Below, one piece after another: positions 8,603-16,123 of a DNA stretch of 64,000 nucleotides. The position numbers and the translations under genes were made by a program. This stretch comes from a virus. How positions within the stretch are numbered: the first letter of the stretch is position 1; each line of letters starts with the position of its first letter. The notes below the pieces were generated by a model. The model searched no databases, was not told the origin of the DNA, and worked only from the letters and a program-made list of their open reading frames with translations. Where the stretch lies: positions 1 through 64,000 of IMG/VR virus record IMGVR_UViG_3300017917_000400. The stretch is one strand, 5' to 3'.

Positions 8603-9303
8603 TATTTTTTAAAAAACCCACAGTCCAATTAGATTGTTTTATTACAAATAATTCTATTGCCGAATTATTTCCAATCTCACATTTAAACGAAAAACTGCCG
8701 GCATGGTGGAAGTCTATGCCTAAGACAGTGCCATCTCCAAACTTTCCTATAGAGATGAGTACTATTAAACGCTGTCCAGGATTTAAAGATCTTTTTAAAA
8801 ATGCACTGTGCGTGCCTGCATGGAGTGAATATCAACTATTTCAAGATCCTAATTTTGGGCTTAGTCACACGGCTCCTAATAGTTTGGCTTCCGGTAATCA
8901 ACATCAACCTGGACAGATGGAGGGAGCATTTCCAGGATATCAGCATTTTAAATTAATTGCACCCTGGGTTATTCAAGAAAAAACTGGTGTACAATTTATA
9001 ATGACACAGGCCAGTTGGCACGATTCAAACCCTTGCGGATTTCATATTCCTGTTGGTTCATTAGAATTTAAATACCAACACTCGGTTCACATCAATCTTA
9101 TTGCGCCAAAAACTGAAGAATTAAAACAATTTAATATACCCGCAGGTCAACCTTTGGTATATCTAATTCCGTTAACTGATAAAAAAATTAAGATAAACAT
9201 ACAAGTTGTAAGTGATGCAGAGTTTAATAAATTTAGAACATATCATCATAGTTTTTACAATAGTTACGAACTAACTAAAAAGATATTAAAGGAAAAAGAA
9301 TGA
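8599..9303 (+). CDS. Conserved protein of unknown function beside the halogenase
   Basis: A 234-residue protein I cannot assign firmly. It is aromatic-rich, with LPAWWKSMPKTVP near residues 34-46, TIKRCPGFKDLF and LCVPAWSEYQ, followed by two beta-rich segments (GVQFIMTQASWHDSNPCGFH and HSVHINLIAPKTEEL) and an IPAGQPLVYLIPLTDKKIKI strand pair. This pattern loosely recalls DUF6065 proteins, an unverified impression. No membrane segment or signal peptide is seen. There are several His and Cys, but no HxD...H triad. It overlaps the halogenase by 4 bases upstream and the next oxygenase by 4 bases downstream, which ties its role to theirs, perhaps as a substrate-binding or accessory subunit. Confidence 0.6.
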   Translation: MIFFKKPTVQLDCFITNNSIAELFPISHLNEKLPAWWKSMPKTVPSPNFPIEMSTIKRCPGFKDLFKNALCVPAWSEYQLFQDPNFGLSHTAPNSLASGNQHQPGQMEGAFPGYQHFKLIAPWVIQEKTGVQFIMTQASWHDSNPCGFHIPVGSLEFKYQHSVHINLIAPKTEELKQFNIPAGQPLVYLIPLTDKKIKINIQVVSDAEFNKFRTYHHSFYNSYELTKKILKEKE

Positions 9304-10004
9304 GTCATCAAGAAGATTATAAAGCCAAAAAAACAGAAGATGAAAATTACGAAGTTCATCCAATATTTCCTATTCCTGTGTATACACGAGAGAATTTTAT
9401 AAAAGATGGCGAGTTTCCAATATTAGATGAAATTGTCAATACTCCCAGAGGACCAACATTTGATTCTAATAGTCTGTATGGTGACCGTAGTGAAAATACT
9501 TACATTTTAAATCAACCCGGTATGTGGGGATTAAAACACAAATTAAACAAATATGTTAATGAATATGCTAATTGTGTATTAGGTCTAGCCGGCGAATACA
9601 CAATTAGCCAAAGTTGGTTGTCTGTTAAAACACCGGGTCAAAAACATATAATGCATACACATGGAAATTCTATTATATCTGGAACATTTTATTTTAATAA
9701 CAAGGATGACGCAGAAGGATTAACATTTATGAAAACAGAGGTATCTAATACCTATCAAATGGTTCCTTTAAAAAATCCTAATGTAAATAATCAGTTTTCG
9801 TTTAATGAAGTAACATTAAAAGTTGAAAATTATATGTTGTGTTTATTTCCTAGTTATCTTGCTCATAAAGTTCAAGGAAATAATACTAAAAACGATAGAT
9901 ATTGTCTGGCCTTTAATGCTGTGCCCAAATATGCGCTAGGAGTAGACACTGAACTAACCGAGTTAGAATTTAAAAGAATTGACAGAGATGCCGATGAGAT
10001 TTGA
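9300..10004 (+). CDS. Putative 2OG-Fe(II) oxygenase (TIGR02466-like)
   Basis: A 234-residue protein with the layout of the TIGR02466 phage oxygenase group. It starts with an HPIFPIPVYTRENF strand and a GLKHKLNKYVNEYANCVLG helix. Then come the core WLSVKTPGQKHIMHTHGNS, ISGTFYFN, a long insertion, PSYLAHKVQG and Arg200 in NDRYCLAFNAVP. Candidate ligands are His119/His121 and His189, with Arg200 for 2-oxoglutarate. The usual HxD is replaced by HTH-G-N here, so the metal site differs from that of the two preceding oxygenase types and activity is less certain. It overlaps the unknown gene upstream (ATGA) and the next gene downstream. Confidence 0.7.
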   Translation: MSHQEDYKAKKTEDENYEVHPIFPIPVYTRENFIKDGEFPILDEIVNTPRGPTFDSNSLYGDRSENTYILNQPGMWGLKHKLNKYVNEYANCVLGLAGEYTISQSWLSVKTPGQKHIMHTHGNSIISGTFYFNNKDDAEGLTFMKTEVSNTYQMVPLKNPNVNNQFSFNEVTLKVENYMLCLFPSYLAHKVQGNNTKNDRYCLAFNAVPKYALGVDTELTELEFKRIDRDADEI

Positions 10005-10578
10005 TTTATGGTTCCCTACAGCAATACTATATGATACGGTAGAAAATGCCGACGATCTAAATAAAAAATTGCTGGAGAGAATTGAAGAAATTAGAAATAC
10101 AATTCCAGCCGGTGGAAGAAATTGGTTGGGGAAACCTTACAATACCTGCGGAACATTAGACATTTCAAAAGATCCTAGTTTTGAAATTATAGTAAAAGAA
10201 ATATCTAAACGTGTACATCATTATGCTAATCGGTTAGGTATAGATACTGCTCGACATCGATTTACTGCCGAAGATGGTTGGTTGAACATTTATAAACAGA
10301 GCGATTTTCAAGAATATCATCACCATGCTACATATCAGTTTTCTGCTGTATATTATGTAAAAGTTCCAGAAAATAGCAGTGAGATTATTTTTGAAAGTCC
10401 AGCACCGCCTGATATGAATCCGTTACCTATTACACTACATAGTCATTTAACAGATCAGCGGGCTCGCTATCCCGTTAAAGCAGGGGATATTGTAATATTT
10501 AGAAGCAACATTAGACACTGTGTTCCTGCACACCAAGGCACAGATGAGAGAATTAGTCTAGCGTTTAATTTTAAATGA
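9988..10578 (+). CDS. Putative 2OG-Fe(II) oxygenase (TIGR02466-like)
   Basis: About 196 residues from ATG 9988; a second ATG at 9994 is also possible, and the upstream TTG at 9979 is less likely. Core motifs are LNIYKQSDFQEYHHHATYQ then FSAVYYVKVP, KAGDIVIFRSNIRHCVPAHQ and DERISLAFNFK. Likely ligands are a His of the 111-113 triplet and His177, with Arg188 for 2-oxoglutarate. As in other TIGR02466-like phage proteins, the classical Asp of HxD is not obvious. It is related in layout to the preceding gene but clearly diverged, an older duplication than the other two pairs. It overlaps the preceding gene by 17 bases and sits one base before the carbamoyltransferase start. Confidence 0.75.
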   Translation: MPMRFDLWFPTAILYDTVENADDLNKKLLERIEEIRNTIPAGGRNWLGKPYNTCGTLDISKDPSFEIIVKEISKRVHHYANRLGIDTARHRFTAEDGWLNIYKQSDFQEYHHHATYQFSAVYYVKVPENSSEIIFESPAPPDMNPLPITLHSHLTDQRARYPVKAGDIVIFRSNIRHCVPAHQGTDERISLAFNFK

Positions 10579-10579
10579 T

Positions 10580-12073
10580 ATGAAATTTCTAGGCCTTAGA
10601 CTGTGCGATCATGATTCAAATATAACATATACCGACGGTGTTAATGTTAGGTATATAAAGTCTGAGCGAATTCATCAGATAAAACATCACGGTTATAATA
10701 ATTTTGATGGATACATTGAAGATATTAAAAACTGGAATATTAATTTCGATGAACTAGATGCAGTGGCCATTTGTGTTGATCAGCACAAACTAAATTTTGA
10801 AAAACAAGATGTTTTGTGGCAACTGGCTCCTAATTTTTTGCCTGGCATAACTTGTCCTATTTACATAATTGATCATCACTATGCACATTCATTGAGTTGC
10901 TGGCCTGTTGTTGATGTGGACACAGTCGATACTGCGTTTGTATTCGATGGTGTTGGTGATTTTCAAATTACCAATTCTATTTTTAAAAAAGACGAACGAA
11001 TTTCTAAATCAAACGTTTCAGGTGTTGGCGTATTGCTGTCAATGTGGGGAAACTTTATAGGAATAGAAGGCCATCCGCTAGATGTTAGTGGAAAAGTTAT
11101 GGCGCTAAAGTCTTACGGAAAAGTTAATAAAGAATTTCTTGATAAATTTTCAAATCTAGATATACTAGACGCTTCAAAAGTATTCTATCTTCAAAATTGG
11201 ATACCGTATCTTAGAGCAGATTCGAGTAGCCTCGAAGGAATTAAACCAGGAAGTCTAGATTGGATTGCATCTATACACCAATGGATTGAAGATAAAATTC
11301 CTGAGTATTTTTTAAAGTTTGCAAATCCTAACGATGTAATCACATTTTCGGGCGGTGTTGCACAAAACATTTGTGTAAACAGTCGTCTTAAAAAAGTTTT
11401 TAAAAACTTACACATTATTCCACATAATCCCGACGACGGATTGTCATTAGGGTGTGTAGAATTTCTGCGAAGAAAATTTAATCAACCAAAATTTAACAAT
11501 GATAATTTTCCGTTTTGGCAAGATGAAACAAGTCCTGACATTCCTAGTAACGAAACAATTGAAAAAATTGCAGAGTATCTTGCTGAAGGAAAAATTGTTG
11601 GGTGGTTTCAGGGACAAGGAGAGATTGGTCCAAGAGCATTGGGCAACAGATCAATTCTAATGCGACCAGATATTCCTAATGGAAAAGATATTATTAATAA
11701 AAGAGTAAAATTTAGAGAAAGTTATAGACCGTTTGGTTGTAGTGTTTTAGAAAATAAAACACAAGAATATTTTGAGTGTGATTATTCTAGTCCTTATATG
11801 TTGTATGCTGTTCCAGTAAAAGACCATTTGCTTTTAGAATCTATTACACACGTAGACGGAACTAGCAGAATACAAACAGTTAACGATTCTCAACCTGTAT
11901 TTTTTAATTTGTTGTCCAAATTTTACGAAAAAACTGGATTGCCTGTTTTGTTAAACACATCTTTAAACGTCAATAAAAAACCCATTGCGTCAACTAGTGA
12001 ACATGCAATGGGTGTTTTTGAAACTACAGAATTAGATGTGCTCTGTATTGGAAATAAAATTATTGTTAAATAA
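10580..12073 (+). CDS. Carbamoyltransferase (NodU/CmcH/TobZ family)
   Basis: A 497-residue two-domain protein. In this family the C-terminal YrdC-like domain makes carbamoyl-AMP from carbamoyl phosphate and ATP, and the N-terminal Kae1-like domain moves the carbamoyl group onto a hydroxyl of an acceptor. Seen: the metal motif HHYAH (99-103), FDGVGD (122-127), FSGGVAQNICVNSRL (256-270), PHNPDDGLSLG, and the C-terminal-domain signature QGEIGPRALGNRSIL (346-360) with PVLLNTSLNVN near the end. Length is slightly below typical members (about 550-600). The acceptor is unknown. As oxygenases upstream could create hydroxyls, a hydroxylate-then-carbamoylate order is an attractive inference. It ends convergently, overlapping the opposing gene by 8 bases. 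Confidence 0.9.
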   Translation: MKFLGLRLCDHDSNITYTDGVNVRYIKSERIHQIKHHGYNNFDGYIEDIKNWNINFDELDAVAICVDQHKLNFEKQDVLWQLAPNFLPGITCPIYIIDHHYAHSLSCWPVVDVDTVDTAFVFDGVGDFQITNSIFKKDERISKSNVSGVGVLLSMWGNFIGIEGHPLDVSGKVMALKSYGKVNKEFLDKFSNLDILDASKVFYLQNWIPYLRADSSSLEGIKPGSLDWIASIHQWIEDKIPEYFLKFANPNDVITFSGGVAQNICVNSRLKKVFKNLHIIPHNPDDGLSLGCVEFLRRKFNQPKFNNDNFPFWQDETSPDIPSNETIEKIAEYLAEGKIVGWFQGQGEIGPRALGNRSILMRPDIPNGKDIINKRVKFRESYRPFGCSVLENKTQEYFECDYSSPYMLYAVPVKDHLLLESITHVDGTSRIQTVNDSQPVFFNLLSKFYEKTGLPVLLNTSLNVNKKPIASTSEHAMGVFETTELDVLCIGNKIIVK

Positions 12074-12569
12074 TTTCTGGTGGCGTGTAAGGGTATGTCT
12101 TAGAAGGCAAACTAATATCTGGGTTTTGCATTATAGTAAAATCTGGAAATGCTCCCTTTAATGTACCTAATGCAGATCCTCTCCAAGGTAATGAGGGATC
12201 CTGTTTAGGAAATTGCTCTTTAATTGCCTTAACATCGTCATACATTGGTTGAATTTTTGGGATTAATCCATCATCCATTGCATGCCATAATGCGTCTAAC
12301 TGAGATTCTAAAGTAGGATATGCTGTTTTTCTCAGCATCTTATATTTGACTTTTTCATCCCACTCTGTTTGTATTTGATTTAAGTAAGACTCAACTTCTT
12401 CTTTAGTTGGTGGAACCCAGTCAGAATCTTCTGGATGTTGCCATACAACATGCTCATAATCATATTCTCCCGTTTCTGGGTTTTGATCGCTTCTAAAACA
12501 CGCACCTGGACACATTAAAGCAAGTGCTTCAATAAGTTGCGGTCTTGTTACAAATGAAAATCCTGGCAT
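12066..12569 (-). CDS. Conserved phage protein, XkdW-like C-terminal motif
   Basis: A 167-residue protein at the downstream end of the leftward fibre operon. The segment YPTLESQLDALWHAMDDGLI followed by PMYDDVKAIKEQFP is a recurring phage motif (XkdW-like region) often found in tail-fibre-associated or assembly proteins. The N-terminal 60 residues include GACFRSDQNPETGEYDYEHV. Position last after three fibre-tip genes fits a fibre assembly or attachment role, as T4 gp38-like proteins do, but sequence similarity to gp38 is not seen. A CGGAGA Shine-Dalgarno and a possible late promoter (AATAAATA) sit upstream. Confidence 0.6.
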   Translation of the reverse strand: MPGFSFVTRPQLIEALALMCPGACFRSDQNPETGEYDYEHVVWQHPEDSDWVPPTKEEVESYLNQIQTEWDEKVKYKMLRKTAYPTLESQLDALWHAMDDGLIPKIQPMYDDVKAIKEQFPKQDPSLPWRGSALGTLKGAFPDFTIMQNPDISLPSKTYPYTPPEII

Positions 12570-12590
12570 TATTAAATCTCCGTTCTCTGT

Positions 12591-12598
12591 TATTTATT
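12591..12598 (-). promoter_or_regulatory. Candidate late promoter
   Basis: AATAAATA on the minus strand, 22 bases before the ATG at 12569. The spacing matches that of the GATAAATA box before the 3154-residue protein. It overlaps the stop-codon region of the preceding fibre-tip gene, so chance occurrence in AT-rich DNA cannot be excluded. Confidence 0.4.
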
Positions 12599-13250
12599 GT
12601 CTAATTTCTGTGATTCTTCCAAAACAGACACCATTTTCGTGATTGTTTTGTCCGCCTGAACCAGTAATACGGTTCATATTAAATGTTCGTGTACCGCCAT
12701 CGGTACTAGCAAATGCTGGTTCGTAATAAATTGCCGATGTAGTGGCTGGGAAATCATAGAATAAAATCTTTACTGATTTTGGTGTACTATTGTTGTCTGG
12801 ATCATACCATGCGGCATTAATAAAACTATGATTATTTCTACCGCTGTTGTTATTGTATCCGCCACTGCCAAAGTCTACTGATCCGTTACGTGCTACACGA
12901 ACACCCGCATCGTGGTTGTTTGGTTCGCCGTGTATAAACCACTCGCAGATAATAAGACTGTTTGAATACTGTGGTGTTATGTTTAGTCTTAATACTGTGG
13001 CAAGATTTCCTGGATAACTAGTTGGCATACTATATTGTGGTCGTGGGTCATATCGAATAACTGATGTTTGGATTACCGCACCGGTATAATTCATATTAGC
13101 GCGACCGATTGCACCGTCGGCTATAGAAGCATTTGTAATTCCCAGAGCAGATAAACTAGAATTGGGTAAACTATTTAAAGATGCTCCGGATCCACTTAGG
13201 GTAGTAGCCGAAACACTACCATTAATTGTTGTTCCTTGTAACTGTGCCAT
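12594..13250 (-). CDS. Fibre-tip-like protein, paralogue 3 of 3
   Basis: A 218-residue protein, the last of three tandem paralogues. All share a start of the MATLQ..S.NG type, then a GSG-rich collar, an A(V)LQT..IRYDPRP block, ITPQYSNSLIICEWFIHGEP, and the same C-terminal end NNHENGV.FGRITEIRQ. Central loops differ, including DFGSGGYNNNSGRNNHSF. The architecture of short N-terminal attachment, conserved jelly-roll-like frame and variable loops is what receptor-binding tips look like; function is inferred from that and from position after an S74 fibre gene. An AAGGATAAAGG ribosome binding site precedes it, 9 bases after the previous gene. Confidence 0.65.
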   Translation of the reverse strand: MAQLQGTTINGSVSATTLSGSGASLNSLPNSSLSALGITNASIADGAIGRANMNYTGAVIQTSVIRYDPRPQYSMPTSYPGNLATVLRLNITPQYSNSLIICEWFIHGEPNNHDAGVRVARNGSVDFGSGGYNNNSGRNNHSFINAAWYDPDNNSTPKSVKILFYDFPATTSAIYYEPAFASTDGGTRTFNMNRITGSGGQNNHENGVCFGRITEIRQ

Positions 13251-13259
13251 CCTTTATCC

Positions 13260-13931
13260 TTATTGTCTAATCTCTGTAATTCGGCCAAAACTTACACCAT
13301 TTTCATGGTTAACTTGTCCCGAACTTCCTACTGTTCTATTAAGGAAGAATGTTCTAGTACCGCCATCGTTGCTACCGTACACAGGATCATATGTTCTAGT
13401 AGCAGTGCTTCCTGGAACATCATAATATGTTAGTAAAGAACATGTTGGTGTAGAACCTTGATCCTGGTCGTAAAATGTATCTCCTAATAGATATGAGTGA
13501 CTGTTTTGACCTACGTTACTATTATATGTTGGGTATGATCCACCTACTAGGTTACCACTGTTAATAGAAACAAACCAACCCGAATCGTGGTTGCCTGCTT
13601 CGCCGTGTATCCACCACTCGCAGACAATTAAACTATTAGAATATTGTGGAGTGATAGTAAGTCTTAGTTCTTGTATTCTTGTTCCGCCGGTGGTGCCGTT
13701 AGTTGGTCCGCTGTATGTTGGTCTAGGATCATATCTAATTACGTTTGTTTGTAAAACTGCGCCAGCAAAATTTAATTTGCCTCTTGTTACTGCATTAGCG
13801 TTGAATTGAGCATTTGCTAATGTATTGCCGTTAAGATTTGACGAGGTTAAACTAGTTACCCCGTTGCCGTTTCCGCTGAACGTAGTAGCAGATAGTGTAC
13901 CCGAAACCGACGATCCTTGTAGTGTTGCCAT
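13260..13931 (-). CDS. Fibre-tip-like protein, paralogue 2 of 3
   Basis: A 223-residue paralogue of its neighbours. Conserved frame: VLQTNVIRYDPRPTYSGPT, LRLTITPQYSNSLIVCEWWI with HGEAGNHDSGW, GGTRTFFLNRTVGSSGQ and NHENGVSFGRITEIRQ. The variable part (residues ~95-165) differs from the other two in the NLVGGSYPTYNSNVGQNSHS stretch. Spacing to both neighbours is 9 bases. No catalytic motif is seen. Confidence 0.65.
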   Translation of the reverse strand: MATLQGSSVSGTLSATTFSGNGNGVTSLTSSNLNGNTLANAQFNANAVTRGKLNFAGAVLQTNVIRYDPRPTYSGPTNGTTGGTRIQELRLTITPQYSNSLIVCEWWIHGEAGNHDSGWFVSINSGNLVGGSYPTYNSNVGQNSHSYLLGDTFYDQDQGSTPTCSLLTYYDVPGSTATRTYDPVYGSNDGGTRTFFLNRTVGSSGQVNHENGVSFGRITEIRQ

Positions 13932-13940
13932 CTTCTATCC

Positions 13941-14600
13941 TTATTGTCTAATCTCTGTAATGCGTCCCCAACTTACACCGTTTTCGTGGTTGTTTTGACC
14001 GCCACTGCTAATTGGTCTATTTTGAAAATATGTTCTTGTATTACCGTCATTGCTGCCTACCTGCGGGTCATAAAAGACCGAAGAGGTAGTTCCTGGAAAA
14101 TCATAAAACAAGAAACTAGGTGATTGCGGTGTTGAGCTATCGTCCGAGTCGTACCACTCTGAGTTGATATAACTGTGATTGTTGTTTCCGGTATCTGTAT
14201 TGTGTCCCGCATAGGTTCCGGTTAATAAAGAACCGTTTCGAGCTACTCTAAATCCACAGTCATGACTGCCTGCTTCGCCGTGCAATCTCCACTCACAGAT
14301 AATAAGACTGTTTGAATAAGTTGGGGTAATAGTTAAACGCATACTTGACACCAGTGTGCCGTTGCCAGTGGGTGCGCTCCATCCTGGTCTAGGATCATAG
14401 CGTATTAGGATAGTCTGTAATACTGCACCAGCATAGCCCATTTTTGTACGACCAATTGTATTGTCTGCAATTTTATCGTTGGTTATTGCACCGCCAACAA
14501 AGGCTGTTCCTGGAATACTGCTTAAACTACCACCAGAACCGCTGATAGTTCCTGTAACTGTTAATGTTCCGTTAACTGATGTTGCTTGCAGTGTTGCCAT
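13941..14600 (-). CDS. Fibre-tip-like protein, paralogue 1 of 3
   Basis: A 219-residue protein, first of the tandem set in transcription order and 2 bases after the S74-type fibre gene. It shows the same frame: VLQTILIRYDPRPGWSAPT, MRLTITPTYSNSLIICEWRL with HGEAGSHDCGFRVARNGS, GNTRTYFQNRPISSGGQ and NHENGVSWGRITEIRQ. Shared RVARNGS with paralogue 3 but not paralogue 2 hints at segmental exchange between copies. Probable receptor-binding tip or fibre-decorating protein; the ligand is unknown. Confidence 0.65.
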   Translation of the reverse strand: MATLQATSVNGTLTVTGTISGSGGSLSSIPGTAFVGGAITNDKIADNTIGRTKMGYAGAVLQTILIRYDPRPGWSAPTGNGTLVSSMRLTITPTYSNSLIICEWRLHGEAGSHDCGFRVARNGSLLTGTYAGHNTDTGNNNHSYINSEWYDSDDSSTPQSPSFLFYDFPGTTSSVFYDPQVGSNDGNTRTYFQNRPISSGGQNNHENGVSWGRITEIRQ

Positions 14601-14602
14601 AT

Positions 14603-15757
14603 TTACTTAATACCCTTTAATTCGTTAATTTCTTGTTTAAGTGACTTAATTGATTCAACCAAGTAGGCTGTTAATTTAGTGTATTTAATACCGTGTGGCT
14701 TACCGTTACTGTCCAAACTGACTAATTCTGGGGCATGTTTATAAACGTGTTCAGCAATTAATCCTGTTTCGTGTTCTTTATTATCTTTACGATCATAAGT
14801 AACACCCATTAATTGTAATACTGTCTCTAAAGCATTTTCTAAAGGATTAATATTTTCTTTAAACTGGATACTAGATGTTTCAACTAGTGTAGTTGCGGTA
14901 ACTTGACCACCTACACCTAATCCTCCAGTAATTGTTAGCGCACCTGTGCCTGTAGTACTCGATGCTGTGTTAGAACTAATACTGTGTGTTCCTGATGCTA
15001 GAGTCAAAGAAAACGTACTATTAGCAGTCAGTGAAGTAAAAGATCCCGAACCTCTAGTACTTGCTCCAATATTCATATTATTAATATTGCCGGTTGAGCC
15101 TGAAGTAATAGTTACAGTGCCTGCAGGATTCAGCGTAACAGTGCCTGAACCTGTTGGCGCAAAGTTAACTGTTTGATTACTAGCAGTGGCACTAATATTA
15201 CCGTTCATAGTAGTAGTTTGGCCAGCAGTTCCCAGTGTCAATGTGCTAGAACCAGTAAGACTGATAGCACCGCCTGGGTTCATTGTTAATGTACTTGCTG
15301 GACTAACAGTTACAGTTCCTGTGCCGCTTGGGCTAATTGTAACGTTGTTACTCGCTGGATTTAGGGTAATTGCACCACCTGAAATGTCTGCACCGCCTTG
15401 AACTGTTAACGAACTACTAAATGTTCCACTAGTAGCAAATAACGGGCCGCCTTGATTATGTACTACTACGTAATTTGATCCGTTTGATTCTAGATAAGCA
15501 GTAGTATTTGTTGGTAGAACATACGTTGTTCCTGGTGTTCCGATCGCTCCAATAATATTGGCAGTGCTACTTAATGTTACTGCACCAGATGCACCGTTGT
15601 AAAACGCAATTTGTTTACCTATATTACCGGGAATACTAGGTAAGGTTACAGTATATGTTGTTCCCGATAATACCACAAACAGATCGTCTATTAAATCTGG
15701 TAATGTAGTAACTCCGGTAACTGAAAATACTGGATTTGTAGTTAAGTATCTTGCCAT
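14603..15757 (-). CDS. Tail fibre with C-terminal S74 intramolecular chaperone
   Basis: A 384-residue fibre. Residues ~120-290 are a low-complexity repeat of TL.P.GT.T.S strands (NPASNNVTISPSGTGTVTVS and similar), typical of triple beta-helical shafts. The last 90 residues are a peptidase S74 chaperone domain, with Ser295 and Lys300 of SSIQFKENI as the candidate Ser-Lys cleavage pair, then GLIAEHVYKHAPELV and a C-terminal coiled-coil (AYLVESIKSLKQEINELKG). In this family the domain trimerises the fibre and then cuts itself off. The gene stands directly before the three tip paralogues. Confidence 0.85.
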   Translation of the reverse strand: MARYLTTNPVFSVTGVTTLPDLIDDLFVVLSGTTYTVTLPSIPGNIGKQIAFYNGASGAVTLSSTANIIGAIGTPGTTYVLPTNTTAYLESNGSNYVVVHNQGGPLFATSGTFSSSLTVQGGADISGGAITLNPASNNVTISPSGTGTVTVSPASTLTMNPGGAISLTGSSTLTLGTAGQTTTMNGNISATASNQTVNFAPTGSGTVTLNPAGTVTITSGSTGNINNMNIGASTRGSGSFTSLTANSTFSLTLASGTHSISSNTASSTTGTGALTITGGLGVGGQVTATTLVETSSIQFKENINPLENALETVLQLMGVTYDRKDNKEHETGLIAEHVYKHAPELVSLDSNGKPHGIKYTKLTAYLVESIKSLKQEINELKGIK

Positions 15758-15772
15758 AGTCTATGCTACCTC

Positions 15773-16105
15773 TTATGTAATTGATGTTTCAATACCATAC
15801 ACCATAGCATTAACTTGAGTCGCCGCGCTGGCTACACATACAATGTTTTGGCCTGCCTGTGCTACTAATCCTGTTCTTTCAAACGTCGATTTAGGTGGTA
15901 TAGGCTGATCGTATTCGATGTATTCTGCTGTACTAGGTGTAGTTGTGGTTGCAATAGCCAATCTAACTGTAACTGTTGAAGTTCCAGTGTTGCATAATGA
16001 CACATTGAATACCGAATAATACCCAGTAGGAACAGTATATAGTGTAGTGTTTGTTAAAAGAACGTTGCCAACTTGTATTGGTGACGCTAATCTTCCTGTT
16101 GCCAT
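15773..16105 (-). CDS. Small beta structural protein (110-residue family, copy c)
   Basis: A 110-residue all-beta protein: TTLYTVPTGYYSVFNVSLCN, TSTVTVRLAIA, IPPKSTFERTGLVAQAGQNI. Its length and strand order resemble two other small proteins in the module, at 33925-34254 and 42826-43164, which suggests three dispersed copies of one adaptor or decoration protein. A GGAG ribosome binding site lies upstream and it is closely packed between the giant protein and the S74 fibre. No enzymatic motif is visible; function is not known. Confidence 0.6.
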   Translation of the reverse strand: MATGRLASPIQVGNVLLTNTTLYTVPTGYYSVFNVSLCNTGTSTVTVRLAIATTTTPSTAEYIEYDQPIPPKSTFERTGLVAQAGQNIVCVASAATQVNAMVYGIETSIT

Positions 16106-16123
16106 GTTATAATTTCTCCATTT

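Noticed and set aside
9979-9987. TTG start for the second TIGR02466-like oxygenase
   Set aside because: Two in-frame ATG codons (9988, 9994) follow at once and give a shorter overlap with the previous gene.
13162-13425. Plus-strand frames across the fibre module
   Set aside because: These and many similar frames are mirror images of low-complexity fibre genes, with no ribosome binding sites or family motifs.
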